NCBI GenBank assembly: GCA_937934465.1
Contig: CALGZO010000191.1
Location: 1-13,332 of the forward strand
Length of the DNA: 13,332 nt
Source of the DNA: an uncultured Fimbriimonadales bacterium
GTDB lineage: Bacteria; Armatimonadota; Fimbriimonadia; Fimbriimonadales; GBS-DC
Direction of reading: 5' to 3'
The notes under the pieces were generated by a model. That model worked only from the letters and a program-made list of their open reading frames with translations. It was not told the DNA's origin and ran no database searches. Within the stretch, counting starts at the first letter, position 1. Each line of letters begins with the position of its first letter. Shown here piece after piece: positions 11,956 through 13,332 of this stretch. A program made the position numbers and the translations under genes.

Positions 11956-13332
11956 TCAACATCCGCTGCCGAAGTTGAACAGCACCAATAGTAGATCGGC
12001 GTCGTCGACGACTCCGTCGCCGTTGAGGTCGGTTGCGGCGTTGCCCGAGCCGAAGTTGAACAGCACCTGCAGCAGGTCGGCGTCGTCCACGCAGCCGTTG
12101 CCGTCCACATCACCCGCAGGGCGCGTGGTGGTCTGCACCGTGAGCCGATACCGCTGCACATCGTCGGTGGAGCCAGACCCCGAAAACACCCGTGCGTAGT
12201 AAACGCCGCCTGCAGGGGGCAGTACGAAGTTCGCAATCTGCTCCGCCTGCCCGACGCCGTTCCCCGTCGCCGAGGCAATCACCGCGCCCGAGCTATTGCG
12301 CAGCTCCAGCTGGAGATTCTGAATGAGCCGCGTGTCGATCGTGGTCGGCGTACCGCCGTCGGGACCCACTTCATATTGCGCACCAATCGGCGTGACGGTA
12401 ATCGTAAGGCGGCGAAACGCAGGAATCTCCAAGCGATACCAATCCACATCCGCTGTGCGGTCCAGACTGGGGAAATCAAGAGTGATGTTATTGGTGTTGG
12501 TCATGTCTATTACTGTCGCTTGGGAATCGCTGTTGTTTGGCTCGTAGGGGTCGCCGTAGTTGCGGTGCGCCCCACGAATATCGTCGTCTTGGGGTCCATC
12601 ATAGTTGGTGCTTAGGTATGGCTCCATCAACTTGGTGGAGTTGGTGGGGATAACATGTCCCAACCCCAAGCCGTGCCCGTGCTCGTGCATGACCACATTG
12701 CGCAAGAAGCGATAGGTTCCACCGCTGGACTGCCAATTCTCACTGCTATCCAGCACCATGTCGCCAGTGTTGGGGAAGTAGTTGAATGCTAATACGCCGT
12801 TCGCGCCGTCCAGCGGTCGTGCGCCGATTCGTACATCGCCGCGGGGCACGGTCGCCGAGCCTGCGCTGTTGGGGAACGCCGCGCCGTCGTCGCTCACTTC
12901 TTCATAGCGGATGCCCGCCACTTGTTGCCACCGCGCGAAGCTGTTGCGGAACTGGGTTTGCCACAAATTGGTGTTGCCCCCGAACTTGCTGTTCATGCTG
13001 CTGAACAGGTTGCTGGGCTGGGTAGAGTTATTCAATCCTGGCAACTGCACGCCGTCGGGCACGAAGCTCCAGCGCAGGCGTATCGGGTTGCCGCGGCTCC
13101 CCGTGCTGCCGTAAGAGGTAGATGTCCAGCGCGCGCCGATGTTGTAGGCGGGCAGAAAATCGCCGAAGATAAGGCGCGATACATATTCTACATACTCAGG
13201 CGGCGTGCCCGGCGCGAAACAGAGGTGGAGCGGTAGCCCATCGTGTGTCACGCCCTCCGCACAGCAACTGCCAACGCCCTGCACGCCCGTCAGCGCCTCG
13301 ATTGCGCGATGCTGGAACTCGAAGGAGTAGGG
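11956..13332 (-). CDS. Secreted matrixin-type zinc metalloprotease with dockerin-like tail, 5' end outside window
   Basis: The frame is open to the right edge, so the N-terminus (and any signal peptide) is missing; 458 residues are visible. The catalytic domain carries the metzincin motif HEHGHGLGLGH (codons at 12687-12655, HExxHxxGxxH) followed by the Met-turn LMEPYLS, placing it with matrixins (peptidase M10-like). A 'DDDIRGAHRNYGDPYEPNNSDSQAT' linker leads into a pre-peptidase C-terminal (PPC)-type beta domain ending in YYARVFSGSGSTDDVQRYRLTVQ. The last 50 residues hold two EF-hand-like loops, DVDGNGCVDDAD and DLNGDGVVDDAD, each followed by LLxVLFNFGSG. They follow the dockerin type I calcium-binding pattern (D/N at 1,3,5,9,12) and are an 81-nt direct duplication. 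It probably degrades extracellular protein or turns over surface proteins. A GTG at 13284 could start the frame but would leave no signal peptide. Confidence 0.9.
   Translation of the reverse strand, partial: PYSFEFQHRAIEALTGVQGVGSCCAEGVTHDGLPLHLCFAPGTPPEYVEYVSRLIFGDFLPAYNIGARWTSTSYGSTGSRGNPIRLRWSFVPDGVQLPGLNNSTQPSNLFSSMNSKFGGNTNLWQTQFRNSFARWQQVAGIRYEEVSDDGAAFPNSAGSATVPRGDVRIGARPLDGANGVLAFNYFPNTGDMVLDSSENWQSSGGTYRFLRNVVMHEHGHGLGLGHVIPTNSTKLMEPYLSTNYDGPQDDDIRGAHRNYGDPYEPNNSDSQATVIDMTNTNNITLDFPSLDRTADVDWYRLEIPAFRRLTITVTPIGAQYEVGPDGGTPTTIDTRLIQNLQLELRNSSGAVIASATGNGVGQAEQIANFVLPPAGGVYYARVFSGSGSTDDVQRYRLTVQTTTRPAGDVDGNGCVDDADLLQVLFNFGSGNAATDLNGDGVVDDADLLLVLFNFGSGC
11968..12119 (-). repeat. Duplicated dockerin-type calcium-loop repeat within the metalloprotease gene
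   Basis: The two 27-residue units share the sequence VDDADLLxVLFNFGSG. At DNA level GCCGAAGTTGAACAGCACC occurs at 11968 and again at 12049, an 81-bp period, which points to a tandem duplication that has since diverged in the loop. Confidence 0.8.

Overview
The window looks like a chromosomal segment of a moderately GC-rich, free-living bacterium, most likely from Armatimonadota (Fimbriimonadia-like) or a similar deep-branching phylum. The grounds are indirect. A PEP-CTERM protein with an ordinary arginine-rich tail sits beside a secreted metalloprotease that ends in paired 'DxDGNGxVDDADLLxVLFNFGSG' dockerin-type repeats. Core metabolism uses an archaeal-type class I aldolase, and several genes appear to start without a ribosome binding site. 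The phylum call is an inference and no marker gene settles it. I found no tRNA, rRNA, CRISPR array, transposase or integrase.

Layout, left to right. (1) 2-1159 (+): the 3' part of an unrecognised protein with unusual codon use. (2) 1193-4207: a sugar-nucleotide and glycan group. An FkbM-type methyltransferase and an NAD-dependent epimerase lie on the minus strand, divergent from a UDP-glucuronate decarboxylase (uxs) on the plus strand. (3) 4216-5616 (+): aroQ and a class I fructose-bisphosphate aldolase follow uxs closely, each with a consensus -10 box overlapping the stop codon of the gene before it. (4) 5592-7346 (-): a ZnuA-like metal-binding protein without a signal peptide, then a secreted protein of unknown function, separated by a strong palindrome. 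(5) 7464-11047 (-): a tight five-gene operon, mnmA > DUF948 > YtxH > AI-2E/PerM-type permease > YggU (DUF167). (6) 11210-11878 (+): a PEP-CTERM protein with a candidate Cys-Gln thioester module, ending at a 15-bp perfect hairpin. (7) 11956-13332 (-): a secreted zinc metalloprotease cut by the window edge.

Most genes are ordinary housekeeping or envelope genes. The most interesting signals are a recurring promoter-like octamer GGTAYAMT upstream of six genes, in some cases placed for leaderless transcription; the candidate thioester PEP-CTERM protein; the ZnuA-like protein that keeps its metal ligands but has lost its export signal next to a REP-like palindrome; and the unassigned first gene, which has a faint HK97-capsid or encapsulin flavour. 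Nothing here by itself amounts to a complete new defence or mobile system.
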